Shown here piece after piece: positions 8,831 through 18,943 of a stretch of 64,000 nucleotides of DNA. The position numbers and the translations under genes were made by a program. Below the pieces are notes generated by a model, which saw only the letters and a list, made by a program, of their open reading frames with translations, had not been told where the DNA came from and ran no database searches. This stretch comes from Chryseosolibacter sp964493505 (GTDB lineage: Bacteria; Bacteroidota; Bacteroidia; Cytophagales; Cyclobacteriaceae): assembly GCA_964493505.1 (NCBI GenBank), contig CAZBNP010000008.1, forward strand, positions 1 to 64,000, in the 5' to 3' direction. The stretch's first letter is position 1, and each line of letters opens with the position of its first letter.

Positions 8831-9511
8831 ATGGAACAGTTCGACAATGATGAATCGCTATTTAGGTTTATAAAAGAAAATTTATACACGGCTGTTATTT
8901 GTGATGTTCTTGATGAACTCGGGTATAACCACCAGGCTATGCATCAGAGGCTGCGTCCGCTCTTGCCGGATATGAAGAATTGTGGATTTGTAGGGAGAGC
9001 ACGAACGCTTGAATGGAAAGAGGTTGATTCCCTGGATCCGGACAATCCTTATGGATTGGAAATCGAGGCGATGGACTTACTCAAGAAGGGAGATGTAGTG
9101 GTTCACTCCACCGACCTTAACGGAACCAATGCCCCATGGGGCGAGTTGATGTCGACGATGGCTATGCAACGTGGAGTTACCGGATGTGTGTGTGATAGCC
9201 AGGTGCGGGATTGTATCCGAATTGTTGAAATGAACTTCCCGGTATTCTATGCAGGAATACGTCCGTTGAATTCTAAAGGACGGGCGATCGTTATCGACTA
9301 TGACGTTCCGGTAAAATGCGGAGACGTGCTGGTGAATCCCGGCGACCTGATTGTTGCGGATTTCGATGGCGTTGTTGTGGTTCCCAGGGATATTGAATCG
9401 GAATTGATTAACAGAGTATCCGATAAAATCCGCTCAGAGGATTTGTCACGGGATGAACTACTCAATGGAAAATCGCTCAGTGACGTTTATAATAAATACA
9501 AGGCGCTTTAA
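8831..9511 (+). CDS. RraA-family protein (aldolase-like)
   Basis: The 226-residue protein has the RraA / HMG-CHA aldolase fold. Signatures are LYTAVICDVLDELG near residue 19, GRARTLEW near 55, NGTNAPWGELMSTMAMQRG near 97-115, CDSQVRDCIR near 121 and ADFDGVVVVPR near 178. Family aldolases cleave 4-hydroxy-4-methyl-2-oxoglutarate and related oxo-acids using a metal held around a G-x20-R-D-x2-E/D motif. Here R-D is present, but the acidic residue that should follow is arginine (RDCIR), so aldolase activity is uncertain. It precedes the SusC/SusD genes of a carbohydrate locus, where it could act on a keto-deoxy sugar acid, but it may be only a structural relative. Confidence 0.75.
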   Translation: MEQFDNDESLFRFIKENLYTAVICDVLDELGYNHQAMHQRLRPLLPDMKNCGFVGRARTLEWKEVDSLDPDNPYGLEIEAMDLLKKGDVVVHSTDLNGTNAPWGELMSTMAMQRGVTGCVCDSQVRDCIRIVEMNFPVFYAGIRPLNSKGRAIVIDYDVPVKCGDVLVNPGDLIVADFDGVVVVPRDIESELINRVSDKIRSEDLSRDELLNGKSLSDVYNKYKAL

Positions 9512-9820
9512 TTGCTGCTTGAGTTTATAAGCGATCAGTTTCTCACGCGAGACGCGGTGGTGTAATGTATCCGGTAGGTATTGACTCCCGGAGTTGCACC
9601 ATACATGGTACATGCATGCCTTTACTTTTTTCTCTGCTGTGTTACCTCAATTTCTATTCTCGTATTACGACGCCCGGTAGTATGAAGTTTTTTTATGTGA
9701 CTACAAAATCGGGTGCTTATTGGTTAAGATCAGAGAATAAGCATGGGTCTTTGGTTTGCTAATTTGCTTTCGGTAAACAGGCGTGATCGTTATTTGAATA
9801 AATAAAACGGAAATCTAAAC
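9512..9820. other. 309-bp region before susC
   Basis: No coding sequence is convincing here; a 65-codon open frame from 9565 to 9762 has no protein-like features. The region presumably holds the promoter and leader of the SusC/SusD operon, but I find no exact -7 match. The closest stretch is TTTGGTTTGCTAATTTG near 9751-9767. No terminator after 9511 is evident. Confidence 0.4.
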
Positions 9821-12800
9821 ATGAATACTATGGGAAATAAGTTACTGAGATTACTGACCGGTGCCTGCAGAGATGCGAGCAAGGGTTTGACAATGCTTTT
9901 TGTGGCATTTGCGGTACTTCCCGCCGAGGGTGGTATGTCCGATGTGACGAAAGATCATGACATTCGGGCGGTTTTTTTCGAGGTGTATGCGCAGCCCGCC
10001 CGCGTGACGGGAAACGTAACCGCTTCTTCGGACGGGCAGAGTTTGCCGGGCGTTAGTGTGCTGGTAAAAGGCACGACAACCGGAACGGTTACCGATGCGA
10101 ACGGCAACTATTCTATTGATGTTCCGTCAGACAGAGATGTGCTTGTATTTTCATTCGTAGGTTATGTCAGCCAGGAAGTAGCGGTGGTCGGAAGGACAAC
10201 TATAGACGTCACACTGATCGAAGACGTGCGCGCCCTGGATGAAGTCGTAGTTGTAGCATACGGAGAGGTAAAAAAGACCTCCCTCACCGCAGCCGTATCT
10301 ACCATGGAAGGTAACGAGATTGCGTCAACCCCCATCCCCAATGTCACCAACGGTATAGGTGGACGGATGTCGGGGGTTATGGTTAAACAGGGCCGGGGCG
10401 AACCGGGAAGAGATCAGGCTGACATATTTATAAGGGGTATCTCTACTATTGGAAACTCGCAGCCTTTGATAGTCGTGGATGGAATTCCCAGAGGTGGTAT
10501 CAATGAACTCAATTCGAATGCAATTGAGTCTATAACTGTGTTGAAGGATGCTGCTGCGGTCGCACCATACGGTGTGGCCGGTGCTAATGGTGTGGTGCTC
10601 ATTACGACAAAACGCGGAAAAACAGGTAAGCCGACTCTTTCCTATAACACGTATTACGGTTTCCAGAATCCTGTCGTGTTGCCAGACTATGTCAATTCTT
10701 ATGAATACGCGCAGCTAAGAAATTTTGCGGCGGCAAACGAGGGACTACCCGCACCTTACTCGGAATCTGATCTGCAGAAGTATCGCGATGGCTCCGATCC
10801 GGATGCGTATCCCACACACGATGATATATGGGGTCTGCTGACGACCAAAAACGCGCTTTTGGTAAATCATAACATAGACCTTTCCGGAGGGACGGAAAAC
10901 GTTAAATACTACGCTGCTTTGGGATACCTGTCTCAGGCCGGTATGTGGAAGACGACCAGCATGGAAAGGTATAACATGAACTTGAACCTGGAAGCAAAAG
11001 TAACGAATACGACTACGCTCTCATTTAACTTCTTTCTGAATAAACAACAGAATGAGTATCCGCAAGCGACAACCGGTCGTATTTTCGAACTTATCGGCTA
11101 TTTGCACCCGCTCTACTGGCCATTCAGATATAGCAATGGTATGCCGGGAACGTTCGTGACTGAAACGCTCTTTGGTGATGGCTACAACAGAGGAGACTAT
11201 ACAACGCTTTATTCGAAACTCTCACTTGAGCAAGAGATCGGTTTTGTTCCGGGACTAAAACTCATGGGTACCTTTGCATACGACCCTAGTTTTTTTATGA
11301 ACAAACACTGGACGGTGCCGGTTCACGTGGCTACGCTTGATAAATCGCAAACACCTTACGTCATTACTGATGCGATCTGGGGACAGACAAAACCGTCTCT
11401 CAGTCAGTCGTATTCCAATCCTATTCAAACGACCTATCAAATAGGATTTAACTATGATAAGGCATTTGGAAAACACAAGCTCAATGTGCTGGGTCTTTTG
11501 GAGGGTATGAACAATGATTATATGTCCCTTGGAGCAACCCGGATGAACTACAACTTGTTTATCGATGAGATCGGAATGGGAAGCGCAAGTCAGGCCGACA
11601 GGAATAACTCAGGTTCGTCCAGCGGAGCGAGGCAAATGGGTGCGGTATATCGTGTATCGTATGATTACAATTCAAAGTATTTGATCGAAGCCAGTGGGCG
11701 TTATGACGGACACTACTATTTCGCACCGGAAGAACGATTCGGATTTTTCCCCTCGGCATCGATCGGATGGCGCCTTTCCGAAGAAGATTTCTTAAAGGAT
11801 AGATTTTCCGCGCTTGACAACCTGAAGTTGAGAGCTTCTTACGGTGAGGTCGGCGCGTTGGCGGGTGGTCCGAACCAGTATATGAGTACTTACAACGTTC
11901 TCGGTACCGCCTATTCCTTTGGAGGCACCGCGGTTCAGGGAATCGCTGAAAGAGCGGAGCCTAACCCCTTTATTACGTGGGAACGGGCGCGGAAGACCGA
12001 CATAGGGTTGGAAGTTGGTTTATGGAACGGACTGGTGAATTTTGAAGTGGATTACTTTGCCGAAAAGCGCTCGAACATGCTGTTGAGCCCGCAGGTTCAG
12101 GTCCCCGCGGAGTATGGGGTAGGATTGAGCCAGGTGAACGCCGGTAAGATGGAGAACAGGGGTTTTGATTTCAGTGTGATTTCGAGACGCGATATTTCTA
12201 ATGATCTTCAGGTTTCACTGGGAGGTACGTTTACGTACGCCAGGAACAAGTTAGTTCAGGTCTTTGAAACGCCGACGACATACGATAATCCGAATCGCAG
12301 AAGAACTGGCAGACCACTGGGGACTCAGTTTGGTTTTCAATCGTTGGGATATTTTCAGGAGGATGATTTTGAGGGAGGTAACCTGAAATCAGGAATCGCT
12401 GTCCAGCCGTGGGGCCCTGTGCAGCCGGGCGACCTGCGATATGCCGACCTCAATAACGATGGCCAGATCGATGACGATGATCTTACGGTCATCGGAGAGC
12501 CCAACGCGGCACCCCAGATCATCTACGGTATTTCGCCCGGTGCCCGGTACAAAGGGTTTGCGCTTGACGTGCTGTTCCAGGGAACAGGGAAAACCGACTG
12601 GTATCAGCATGGCGCTGCTGTAATGCCTTTCTGGGGTACGATGCTTCCTTACAGGCAGAACTTCGATTTCTGGACTCCGGAAAATACTAACGCGGCAAAC
12701 CCGAGGATCACATCCTCGCCGACCGTTAACAATGAGCAAAGGTCGTCGCACTGGGTTGCCAATGCGAGTTATCTCAGACTGAAAAGCATTACGTTGTCGT

Positions 12801-13000
12801 ACACAGTTCCGCAGAGTGTGGTAGACCTGGTCAAGATCCAGAGCGCGCGGTTCTATGTCTCAGGACAGAACGTGATTACCTGGACGAGCCTGGAGAATTT
12901 TGATCCTGAGATCGGTCCGAGTGAACACTGGTTCGCCGAGGCGCCGTGGATATATCCAAGCCAGAAGACTATTTCAGTTGGTGCTAATATTACATTCTAA
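9821..13000 (+). CDS. SusC/RagA-type TonB-linked outer-membrane importer
   Basis: This 1059-residue protein is the outer-membrane channel of a glycan importer. After a long N-terminal export region ending near AQPARVTG, residues 57-130 form a carboxypeptidase-D regulatory-like domain (SLPGVSVLVKGTTTGTVTD). A plug domain follows (LDEVVVVAYGEVKKTSLT near 139, and VVDGIPRGGINELN near 220), then a large TonB-dependent barrel ending in SVGANITF. No extra N-terminal STN domain is apparent, so it is probably not a trans-envelope signalling receptor. It lies 19 bp upstream of its SusD partner. The oligosaccharide imported is not readable from the protein itself; the neighbouring enzymes give the only clues. 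Confidence 0.95.
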   Translation: MNTMGNKLLRLLTGACRDASKGLTMLFVAFAVLPAEGGMSDVTKDHDIRAVFFEVYAQPARVTGNVTASSDGQSLPGVSVLVKGTTTGTVTDANGNYSIDVPSDRDVLVFSFVGYVSQEVAVVGRTTIDVTLIEDVRALDEVVVVAYGEVKKTSLTAAVSTMEGNEIASTPIPNVTNGIGGRMSGVMVKQGRGEPGRDQADIFIRGISTIGNSQPLIVVDGIPRGGINELNSNAIESITVLKDAAAVAPYGVAGANGVVLITTKRGKTGKPTLSYNTYYGFQNPVVLPDYVNSYEYAQLRNFAAANEGLPAPYSESDLQKYRDGSDPDAYPTHDDIWGLLTTKNALLVNHNIDLSGGTENVKYYAALGYLSQAGMWKTTSMERYNMNLNLEAKVTNTTTLSFNFFLNKQQNEYPQATTGRIFELIGYLHPLYWPFRYSNGMPGTFVTETLFGDGYNRGDYTTLYSKLSLEQEIGFVPGLKLMGTFAYDPSFFMNKHWTVPVHVATLDKSQTPYVITDAIWGQTKPSLSQSYSNPIQTTYQIGFNYDKAFGKHKLNVLGLLEGMNNDYMSLGATRMNYNLFIDEIGMGSASQADRNNSGSSSGARQMGAVYRVSYDYNSKYLIEASGRYDGHYYFAPEERFGFFPSASIGWRLSEEDFLKDRFSALDNLKLRASYGEVGALAGGPNQYMSTYNVLGTAYSFGGTAVQGIAERAEPNPFITWERARKTDIGLEVGLWNGLVNFEVDYFAEKRSNMLLSPQVQVPAEYGVGLSQVNAGKMENRGFDFSVISRRDISNDLQVSLGGTFTYARNKLVQVFETPTTYDNPNRRRTGRPLGTQFGFQSLGYFQEDDFEGGNLKSGIAVQPWGPVQPGDLRYADLNNDGQIDDDDLTVIGEPNAAPQIIYGISPGARYKGFALDVLFQGTGKTDWYQHGAAVMPFWGTMLPYRQNFDFWTPENTNAANPRITSSPTVNNEQRSSHWVANASYLRLKSITLSYTVPQSVVDLVKIQSARFYVSGQNVITWTSLENFDPEIGPSEHWFAEAPWIYPSQKTISVGANITF

Positions 13001-13019
13001 CTTTAACGGGAATACTGAA

Positions 13020-14660
13020 ATGAAAAATCAATCAAATAAGATACTGCGCGGAACGATCCTTCTTTTGGTCGGTTCGTTGGCAATGTTTTCATGTTCCGAT
13101 AACCTGGACGTTGTTCCCAAGGATCAGGTTACCGACGCCATACTCTGGTCCAGCCCCGAGAATGCTGACTTGTTTCTCAATAATGTCTATGCTGCTGTGC
13201 CAAGCCTTCCTACCAACGATCCGTGGGAGAATTATTCAGACAACTCTATGCACGGACAAAATGGTAGTTACAGTTTGAACGTCTATGCGGCATCACAATA
13301 TACACCGAGCAACGGGCCTAGCAAGTGGGGGCACTACGGCAATATCCGGAGATGCAATTTGTTCATCGAAAATGTAACATCGTCCAGCCTCCCTGATGAC
13401 TGGAAGGAAGTGAGGCTTGCGGAGGCACGTTTTCTCAGGGCCTATTACTATTACATACTTTGGAGTCATCACGGTGGCGTACCGATCATTGCAAATGTCC
13501 TGAATCTGAGCGCGCAAGGTGACGAGATTTTCCGTCCCAGAAATTCAGCCCAGGAAACATTTGAGTTCATTACCTCGGAACTTGAGGCGATTGCCAACGA
13601 TCTTCCGTTGGAGGCTGCCGCGGGTCGGGCGACACGCGGCGCTGCGCTCACGCTGAAAGGAGTATGTGAATTGTTCAATGCGAGCCCCCTTTATAATACT
13701 GCCGACGACGCATCGAGATGGGCTCAGGCAGCGGCCACGTTCAAAAGGGTGATGGATAGCGAGTCTTACGAGCTCTTTGACGACTACGAGACGCTGTTTT
13801 ACGAAGATAACAACAACAATGTGGAAGTGATCTGGGCGCGGCAACACCTGGGAGGTACAGACCTGGCTAATTTCAGCAATGGCGAGATTGGACCGAGGTT
13901 TGTAAATGGCTCCCTGACAGCTTTCGGACACGTGAACCCTACGCAGGAAATCGTCGACGAGTATGTGATGGCGAATGGTCTTCCGATTACCGACCCGGCG
14001 TCTGGTTACGATCCTGAAAATCCCTACGCAGACAGGGAGAAGAGGTTCTATCAATCTATTGTGTACGACGGGTCGATATGGATGGGCGACGAAATGGTTA
14101 TGAAACAGGGTGTTGGTAGCCCGAATGCGACGGACCTGAGCAACAGCGGTACTTCGACGAGAACCGGGTACTATCTGAGAAAGGGGGTTAACCCGGAGTA
14201 CGCCATCGCATTCAACAATCAGAATAGCGCTGATTGGATAATCTTTAGATATGCTGAGGTGCTCTTGAGCTATGCCGAGGCACAAAATGAAGCGGTTGGA
14301 CCAGACGCGTCTGTTCACGCCGCTGTGAACGCGGTGAGAGACAGGTCTGATCTCGACGAGTTGGCGCTCGACTTGACTAAGGATGAAATGCGGGAAGCAA
14401 TTCACCGTGAGAGACGTGTGGAATTGGCTTTCGAGGAGAAAAGGTTGCTTGACTTATTCCGACTTAAGCTGGCGGAGACCAATCTCAACGGACCTTTGCA
14501 CGCAGTGAGGATCGAGCAGGAGGGCGGTGATTGGGTCTATAATGTAGTACCTGCGGCGGGTGGCATGAGGGTTTTTGATCCTGAAAAGAACTACCTGTTG
14601 CCGGTTCCTCAGTCCGCGAGGGATGTGAATTCAAAGCTTTCTCAAAACCCGCACTATTAG
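13020..14660 (+). CDS. SusD/RagB-type glycan-binding lipoprotein
   Basis: ATG 13020 gives a 546-residue lipoprotein with lipobox MFSC (cysteine 25). Starting further upstream would read into the 3' end of susC. Typical SusD features are present: NLDVVPKDQVTDAILW after the lipobox, RRCNLFIENV near 115, AEARFLRAYYYYILW near 136-150, a TPR-like helical core, FRYAEVLLSYAEAQNEA near 410-426, AIHRERRVELAFEEKR near 460, and LLPVPQSARDVN near the end. It sits on the cell surface and delivers glycan to the SusC channel. The next gene starts 36 bp downstream and is likely in the same transcript. Confidence 0.95.
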   Translation: MKNQSNKILRGTILLLVGSLAMFSCSDNLDVVPKDQVTDAILWSSPENADLFLNNVYAAVPSLPTNDPWENYSDNSMHGQNGSYSLNVYAASQYTPSNGPSKWGHYGNIRRCNLFIENVTSSSLPDDWKEVRLAEARFLRAYYYYILWSHHGGVPIIANVLNLSAQGDEIFRPRNSAQETFEFITSELEAIANDLPLEAAAGRATRGAALTLKGVCELFNASPLYNTADDASRWAQAAATFKRVMDSESYELFDDYETLFYEDNNNNVEVIWARQHLGGTDLANFSNGEIGPRFVNGSLTAFGHVNPTQEIVDEYVMANGLPITDPASGYDPENPYADREKRFYQSIVYDGSIWMGDEMVMKQGVGSPNATDLSNSGTSTRTGYYLRKGVNPEYAIAFNNQNSADWIIFRYAEVLLSYAEAQNEAVGPDASVHAAVNAVRDRSDLDELALDLTKDEMREAIHRERRVELAFEEKRLLDLFRLKLAETNLNGPLHAVRIEQEGGDWVYNVVPAAGGMRVFDPEKNYLLPVPQSARDVNSKLSQNPHY

Positions 14661-14696
14661 TGTAGTTTTGGAGTGTTAGATTTATTTAAAGTAGAG

Positions 14697-17486
14697 ATGG
14701 GAAGACTTGCGATATTTTCAGTTGCCATTGCGAACATGTTTTTGTTTGGGAATCCTGCTGTTGCTCAAAGCCAACAGCAGGATCTTCGTACGCATAAAAT
14801 AATAATTTCCTTCGGGCATACCGGGAAGTCTACGACGTCGAAGCATGTAGCTTTGAAGAGTTCAGTACCGGGTTTGGTGATTGGCAACACCGTTGGTAGA
14901 AGCACGGAAACGAATGATCGGGTAGGAAGCGAGTCTTTCCTGAACTACGGTGCCGGAGATATAGACGAATTGATTTCCGAGGTTACCTGGAGAAAGCCAT
15001 CGGCTGAACGAAGGAAGGTGTATGATGGAGCGAAAATGTGGCGATACTTTCTCGAACACGGTTCGTCGGGACAGGTAGAACGGCTGCGTCAGGATCCATG
15101 GGATCAGCCTGACGCGCCGCTTCTGACGGTTGAACTGAACAAAGAAGGAACGGAAGGATTTTCCGTTTCGCTGGAGCAGTTGTTGGAAAAGGGGGCTATG
15201 TGGCTGCCGGAGCACGATATATTTCTGACGTTGGCCAACAAGCCGGTCAGGTTTAAAAGGCACGTTTCTTCGCTGAAAGGTGAAAGGGTGTTGGATCGTG
15301 TCAGAAAAGAACCGGATGCCAGCCTTGACCAATTTAAAAAACAATGGAGGGATTTTGGTGATCCACAGTATGATGTGCCCTGGCTGACAAAGCACAAGGG
15401 AACAACAGGTCATTTGGTTGTCACGGCTGCTGCGCACGGGTCGGTTTATAAATTCACAATTGATCGATGGGGTAGGGTTCGCCCGGACTACGCGTCGCCG
15501 CACAAATTCCGCCTGGATCCGATTTGGCCGGATAGCCAATGGAAAGGCCAGCGGATTGAAAACGGCTTGCCTATACTCATTACATCGCTGGAGAAAGATC
15601 AAAGGAAGTGTGTGCTTGAACAATTTGCATCGCCGCTGGGAGATTTGGATGCTGCGATACGGGGCTACATCCCGAGTGTGTTTTTTACGAAAGTGAAATT
15701 CTCCGGCGAAGCGGGACCGATCGATTTTGGTATTGGCTTTAACAACGAGTCGGGCGATGGTCATCTGGAGTTGAAGGAATTCGACGGTGGCTGGACGGTT
15801 GTTGAAAAGACGACGGGTAATATCGTTCTGATGGTAGAGTCTGAAGCCGGCTTGTCAGTCGTGTTGGCAGAACGTGTTGGTAAGGAGCAGGGAGTTGTTT
15901 TGCGCGTTACCGGTCAACTGAGATCGGGTCAGGCGAGTGAACTTGTGGTGAAGATGCCATCACCCGCTATTGCTCCATCGCAAATGGCGAGGGTAAAAGA
16001 CCTCGATTTTTCTACTGCCAGACGCAACGTCACAGACTATTGGGAGAACTGGCTTTCCGCTGGTGCGCAGTTTGTGGTGCCGGAAAAGGCTGTGAACGAT
16101 CTGTTTCGCGCGAATCTGTGGCATTCGCTCATTTTGCCGCGGCATACTATCGGTACGCGTGGTGAGATGCACATGGATCTTCCCTATGCAAATACTGCGT
16201 ATGGCCAAACGAATTCCGATTGGCCTGTAAACCAGGCTGTGTATGTGGACTATATGGTTTACGGATTGCGGGGATATGAGGACGTGGCCGAAGACGAATA
16301 TGCCGCGATGTTTCAGACTCAGCAACAACGCGATGGCCGGATCGGTGGATTTGCCAACTGGGGTGTCTACTCGCCGGGGCATCTTTATTCGATAGCCCAG
16401 AATTATCTCCTGTCGGGCAACCGCGAACGGTTTGAAAGATTGCTGCCCATGGCGCTGAAGACACTCGACTGGTGTCTCGCGCAAATAGCGGAATCGAATT
16501 CACGCGATCACAGCACCGGCTTGATTGTTGGGCCGCTGAATGATCTCAGTGTCGGGGAAAGAGGATGGGCCTTTACACAAGCCTACTATGTGGGAGGCCT
16601 TGAAATTTTTGCGAAAGCCCTGTCTGCGCTGGGGCATCCGCGTGCTGAAGAAGTGGCCCGCGTAAGTGCGGACATGAAGACGGCCGTTGTAAGGGAGTTT
16701 GCACGCAGCAGCGTGAGATCGCCGATCGTTCAACTGGCGGATGGCACGTGGACAAACTACGTTCCGACGGATGCAACAACCCCCCGCAGAATGCTGGATG
16801 AATGGTATCCGACAGATGTGGATACAGGACCGTTGCATCTCACCCGCCTGGGAGTGTTTGATCCAAACGGATGGTTGACTACCACTATGCTAAACGATCA
16901 CGAAGACAATCTCTTCCTGGATAACAAAGGAGCCGCGAACGAACCGATCTATGTACAGCAGGCAACTGCCTACCTGCTTCGCGATGAGCCGAAAGCAGTG
17001 ATTCGCAGCTTCTACAGTTTTATGGCGTGTGGATTTTCCCATGAACAGTATTCTCCCCTTGAGCACAGATGGTCGCACCCGCAATACTACGGTCCGCCAA
17101 GTACAGACGGCGCATGGTTCGAGATTCTCCGGAAAATGCTCGTCAATGAAGTTGGCGATGATACATTGCTCCTAGGTCAGGCCGTGCCTCGCGCGTGGCT
17201 CGAAAAGGGAAAGAGCATTCAGGTCAAAGATGCCCCAACTTATTTCGGTAACGTCTCCCTAAACATCGAAGGAGAATCCGTTGCAGGTGAAATTTCTGCG
17301 ACAATAGAGTTGTCTCAACGCAAGCCGGCAAATACGTTATTGGTTCGCTTCCGCCATCCTAAGGGTAAGTCGATCCGTTCGGCTAGCGTCAACGGCAAGC
17401 AGTGGAATGATTTTGATGTTAAGAATGAATATGTCATTATTCCCAATCCGACCGGAAATAAGTATGTGATCACCGCGAAATACTGA
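14697..17486 (+). CDS. Secreted glycoside hydrolase candidate, (alpha/alpha)6-barrel type
   Basis: ATG 14697 gives a signal peptide (MGRLAIFSVAIANMFLFGNP to AVAQ) and 929 residues; the in-frame GTG at 14673 only adds eight. The N-terminal 450 residues look beta-rich, and residues from about 460 have the long helices and aromatic loops of a six-hairpin glycosidase: LFRANLWHSLILPRHTIG, NTAYGQTNSDWPVNQAVY, DGRIGGFANWGVYSPGHLYS and RWSHPQYYGPPSTDGAWFE. A beta-sandwich tail follows. I cannot place it in a named GH family, so substrate is unknown. Its position directly after SusD makes it a likely surface or periplasmic glycan-cleaving enzyme of this locus. Confidence 0.65.
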   Translation: MGRLAIFSVAIANMFLFGNPAVAQSQQQDLRTHKIIISFGHTGKSTTSKHVALKSSVPGLVIGNTVGRSTETNDRVGSESFLNYGAGDIDELISEVTWRKPSAERRKVYDGAKMWRYFLEHGSSGQVERLRQDPWDQPDAPLLTVELNKEGTEGFSVSLEQLLEKGAMWLPEHDIFLTLANKPVRFKRHVSSLKGERVLDRVRKEPDASLDQFKKQWRDFGDPQYDVPWLTKHKGTTGHLVVTAAAHGSVYKFTIDRWGRVRPDYASPHKFRLDPIWPDSQWKGQRIENGLPILITSLEKDQRKCVLEQFASPLGDLDAAIRGYIPSVFFTKVKFSGEAGPIDFGIGFNNESGDGHLELKEFDGGWTVVEKTTGNIVLMVESEAGLSVVLAERVGKEQGVVLRVTGQLRSGQASELVVKMPSPAIAPSQMARVKDLDFSTARRNVTDYWENWLSAGAQFVVPEKAVNDLFRANLWHSLILPRHTIGTRGEMHMDLPYANTAYGQTNSDWPVNQAVYVDYMVYGLRGYEDVAEDEYAAMFQTQQQRDGRIGGFANWGVYSPGHLYSIAQNYLLSGNRERFERLLPMALKTLDWCLAQIAESNSRDHSTGLIVGPLNDLSVGERGWAFTQAYYVGGLEIFAKALSALGHPRAEEVARVSADMKTAVVREFARSSVRSPIVQLADGTWTNYVPTDATTPRRMLDEWYPTDVDTGPLHLTRLGVFDPNGWLTTTMLNDHEDNLFLDNKGAANEPIYVQQATAYLLRDEPKAVIRSFYSFMACGFSHEQYSPLEHRWSHPQYYGPPSTDGAWFEILRKMLVNEVGDDTLLLGQAVPRAWLEKGKSIQVKDAPTYFGNVSLNIEGESVAGEISATIELSQRKPANTLLVRFRHPKGKSIRSASVNGKQWNDFDVKNEYVIIPNPTGNKYVITAKY

Positions 17487-17514
17487 TCACATCGGACAGG
17501 TTTAACAGATTCCA

Positions 17515-18906
17515 ATGACGCTAAAGATCAGAATTCTTCCGCTTTTCGTTTTTACGATTTTTCAGACGCTCGTTCTGGCCCAGACCGTTGAATTCAAGGT
17601 TGGATTTGATAAAGACCTCGGTCCAATGAGGATGGAGCGCATGGCTCTGGGGCAGGGGGGGCTCTCACCTGAACCGATGCTTGACGGTAGGCTAACCGAG
17701 ATCAGAGCATTGAACCCAGCTGTTATTCGTATCTTCCTGAGCGAATACTACGAGGTGATCTCTGAAACAGGAGAATATCACTTTGATGCGTTGGATAAGA
17801 TGGTTGAAGATATCCTGGCAACCGGAGCCAAGCCATTCATGGCTATTGCGTTGAAGCCGAAACTGTTTTTCCCGGTTATTGATGAGAATATTGTTGAGCC
17901 GAACGACTATAAACGGTGGGAGGATTTTATCTACAACCTGGTCAGGCATTACAAGGATATGGGAGCCGGCATCACCTATTGGGAAGTTGGTAACGAGGTG
18001 GATATCGGGGAGATCGGCGGTACGCCGTATAAATTCAATAACCCCCCAGACTATGTGCGTTACTACAAGCATACTACTGCCGCGGTTTTACGCGCCGACC
18101 CCGATGCGAAGGTAGGAGGACCGGCGCTCGCCGACTATAAATCTTCGATACTGCCTGAGTTGATTCGCGCTAGCTCGCGGGAGAAATTTCAACTCGACTT
18201 TGTGTCGTGGCACCATTACAACAACGACCCGAAGGTGTTCCGTTCACAAATTGAATATGTAAAGGGCCTCGTACGCCAGTATCCTGATCAGAATCCTGAG
18301 TTGATCATGAACGAATGGAACGTTGATTTGTTCAACCCGATTCTGGATCCCCGCTATCAGCCTTGTTTTGTAGCTGAAACAATCTGGCAAATGAAGGATG
18401 CCGGCCTCGATTGGTCATCCTACTATCATATCCGCGACTGGTATGTGTCGTACGAAACATTCGCGAAGATTCACTCCAGGAAGGGCACTGCATTTATGGC
18501 CCGCTGGTGGAACAGGCAAGCGCAATTCAGCGGATTGTTCGACTACCAAAATAATGTGCGACCTGCGTATTTCACCTTCAAGCTGCTCGCCCGGATGGCT
18601 GGCAACCGGCTGGAGACAAGCTCTTCAAGCAATGTGGTTCATGGTTTCGCAGCCGAAGATCCCATTCTGGAAATGTACAACCTCATGCTTTGGAATTTCT
18701 CGGATAAACCTAAAATGGTTAATTTGAGTTTGGAGAATATTCCCAGGAACGTGCGTGTACGGCACATGACCCTTGATGCGAGTCCCGGAGCTATTCTCGA
18801 AAACCAGCGTTTACGCCCTGATCCGTTCATCAATATTGAGAAAGGAAGCAGGACACTGAAACTCACGCTTGAACCCTGGGCGGTTCACTACTGGTCGTTG
18901 GAATAA
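17515..18906 (+). CDS. Clan GH-A glycoside hydrolase, GH39-like
   Basis: The 463-residue protein has a signal peptide ending near LVLAQ (residue 23) and a TIM-barrel of the GH-A clan. The acid/base is predicted to be Glu161 in ITYWEVGNEVD and the nucleophile Glu267 in ELIMNEWNVD. Other barrel motifs are SWHHYNNDPK near 231 and WSSYYHIRDWY after 300. A small beta domain closes the C-terminus (LEPWAVHYWSLE). Architecture and catalytic spacing resemble GH39, which includes beta-xylosidases, alpha-L-iduronidases and arabinobiosidases, though other GH-A families are possible. It lies 28 bp after the larger hydrolase, in the same direction, and probably trims the same glycan in the periplasm. Confidence 0.75.
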   Translation: MTLKIRILPLFVFTIFQTLVLAQTVEFKVGFDKDLGPMRMERMALGQGGLSPEPMLDGRLTEIRALNPAVIRIFLSEYYEVISETGEYHFDALDKMVEDILATGAKPFMAIALKPKLFFPVIDENIVEPNDYKRWEDFIYNLVRHYKDMGAGITYWEVGNEVDIGEIGGTPYKFNNPPDYVRYYKHTTAAVLRADPDAKVGGPALADYKSSILPELIRASSREKFQLDFVSWHHYNNDPKVFRSQIEYVKGLVRQYPDQNPELIMNEWNVDLFNPILDPRYQPCFVAETIWQMKDAGLDWSSYYHIRDWYVSYETFAKIHSRKGTAFMARWWNRQAQFSGLFDYQNNVRPAYFTFKLLARMAGNRLETSSSSNVVHGFAAEDPILEMYNLMLWNFSDKPKMVNLSLENIPRNVRVRHMTLDASPGAILENQRLRPDPFINIEKGSRTLKLTLEPWAVHYWSLE

Positions 18907-18943
18907 TTGAGGAGATAGAATTCCGGAACATAGATCACCCATA

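Noticed and set aside
9565..9762. 65-codon plus-strand frame before susC
   Set aside because: Low-complexity composition, no family resemblance and a position in the expected promoter region.
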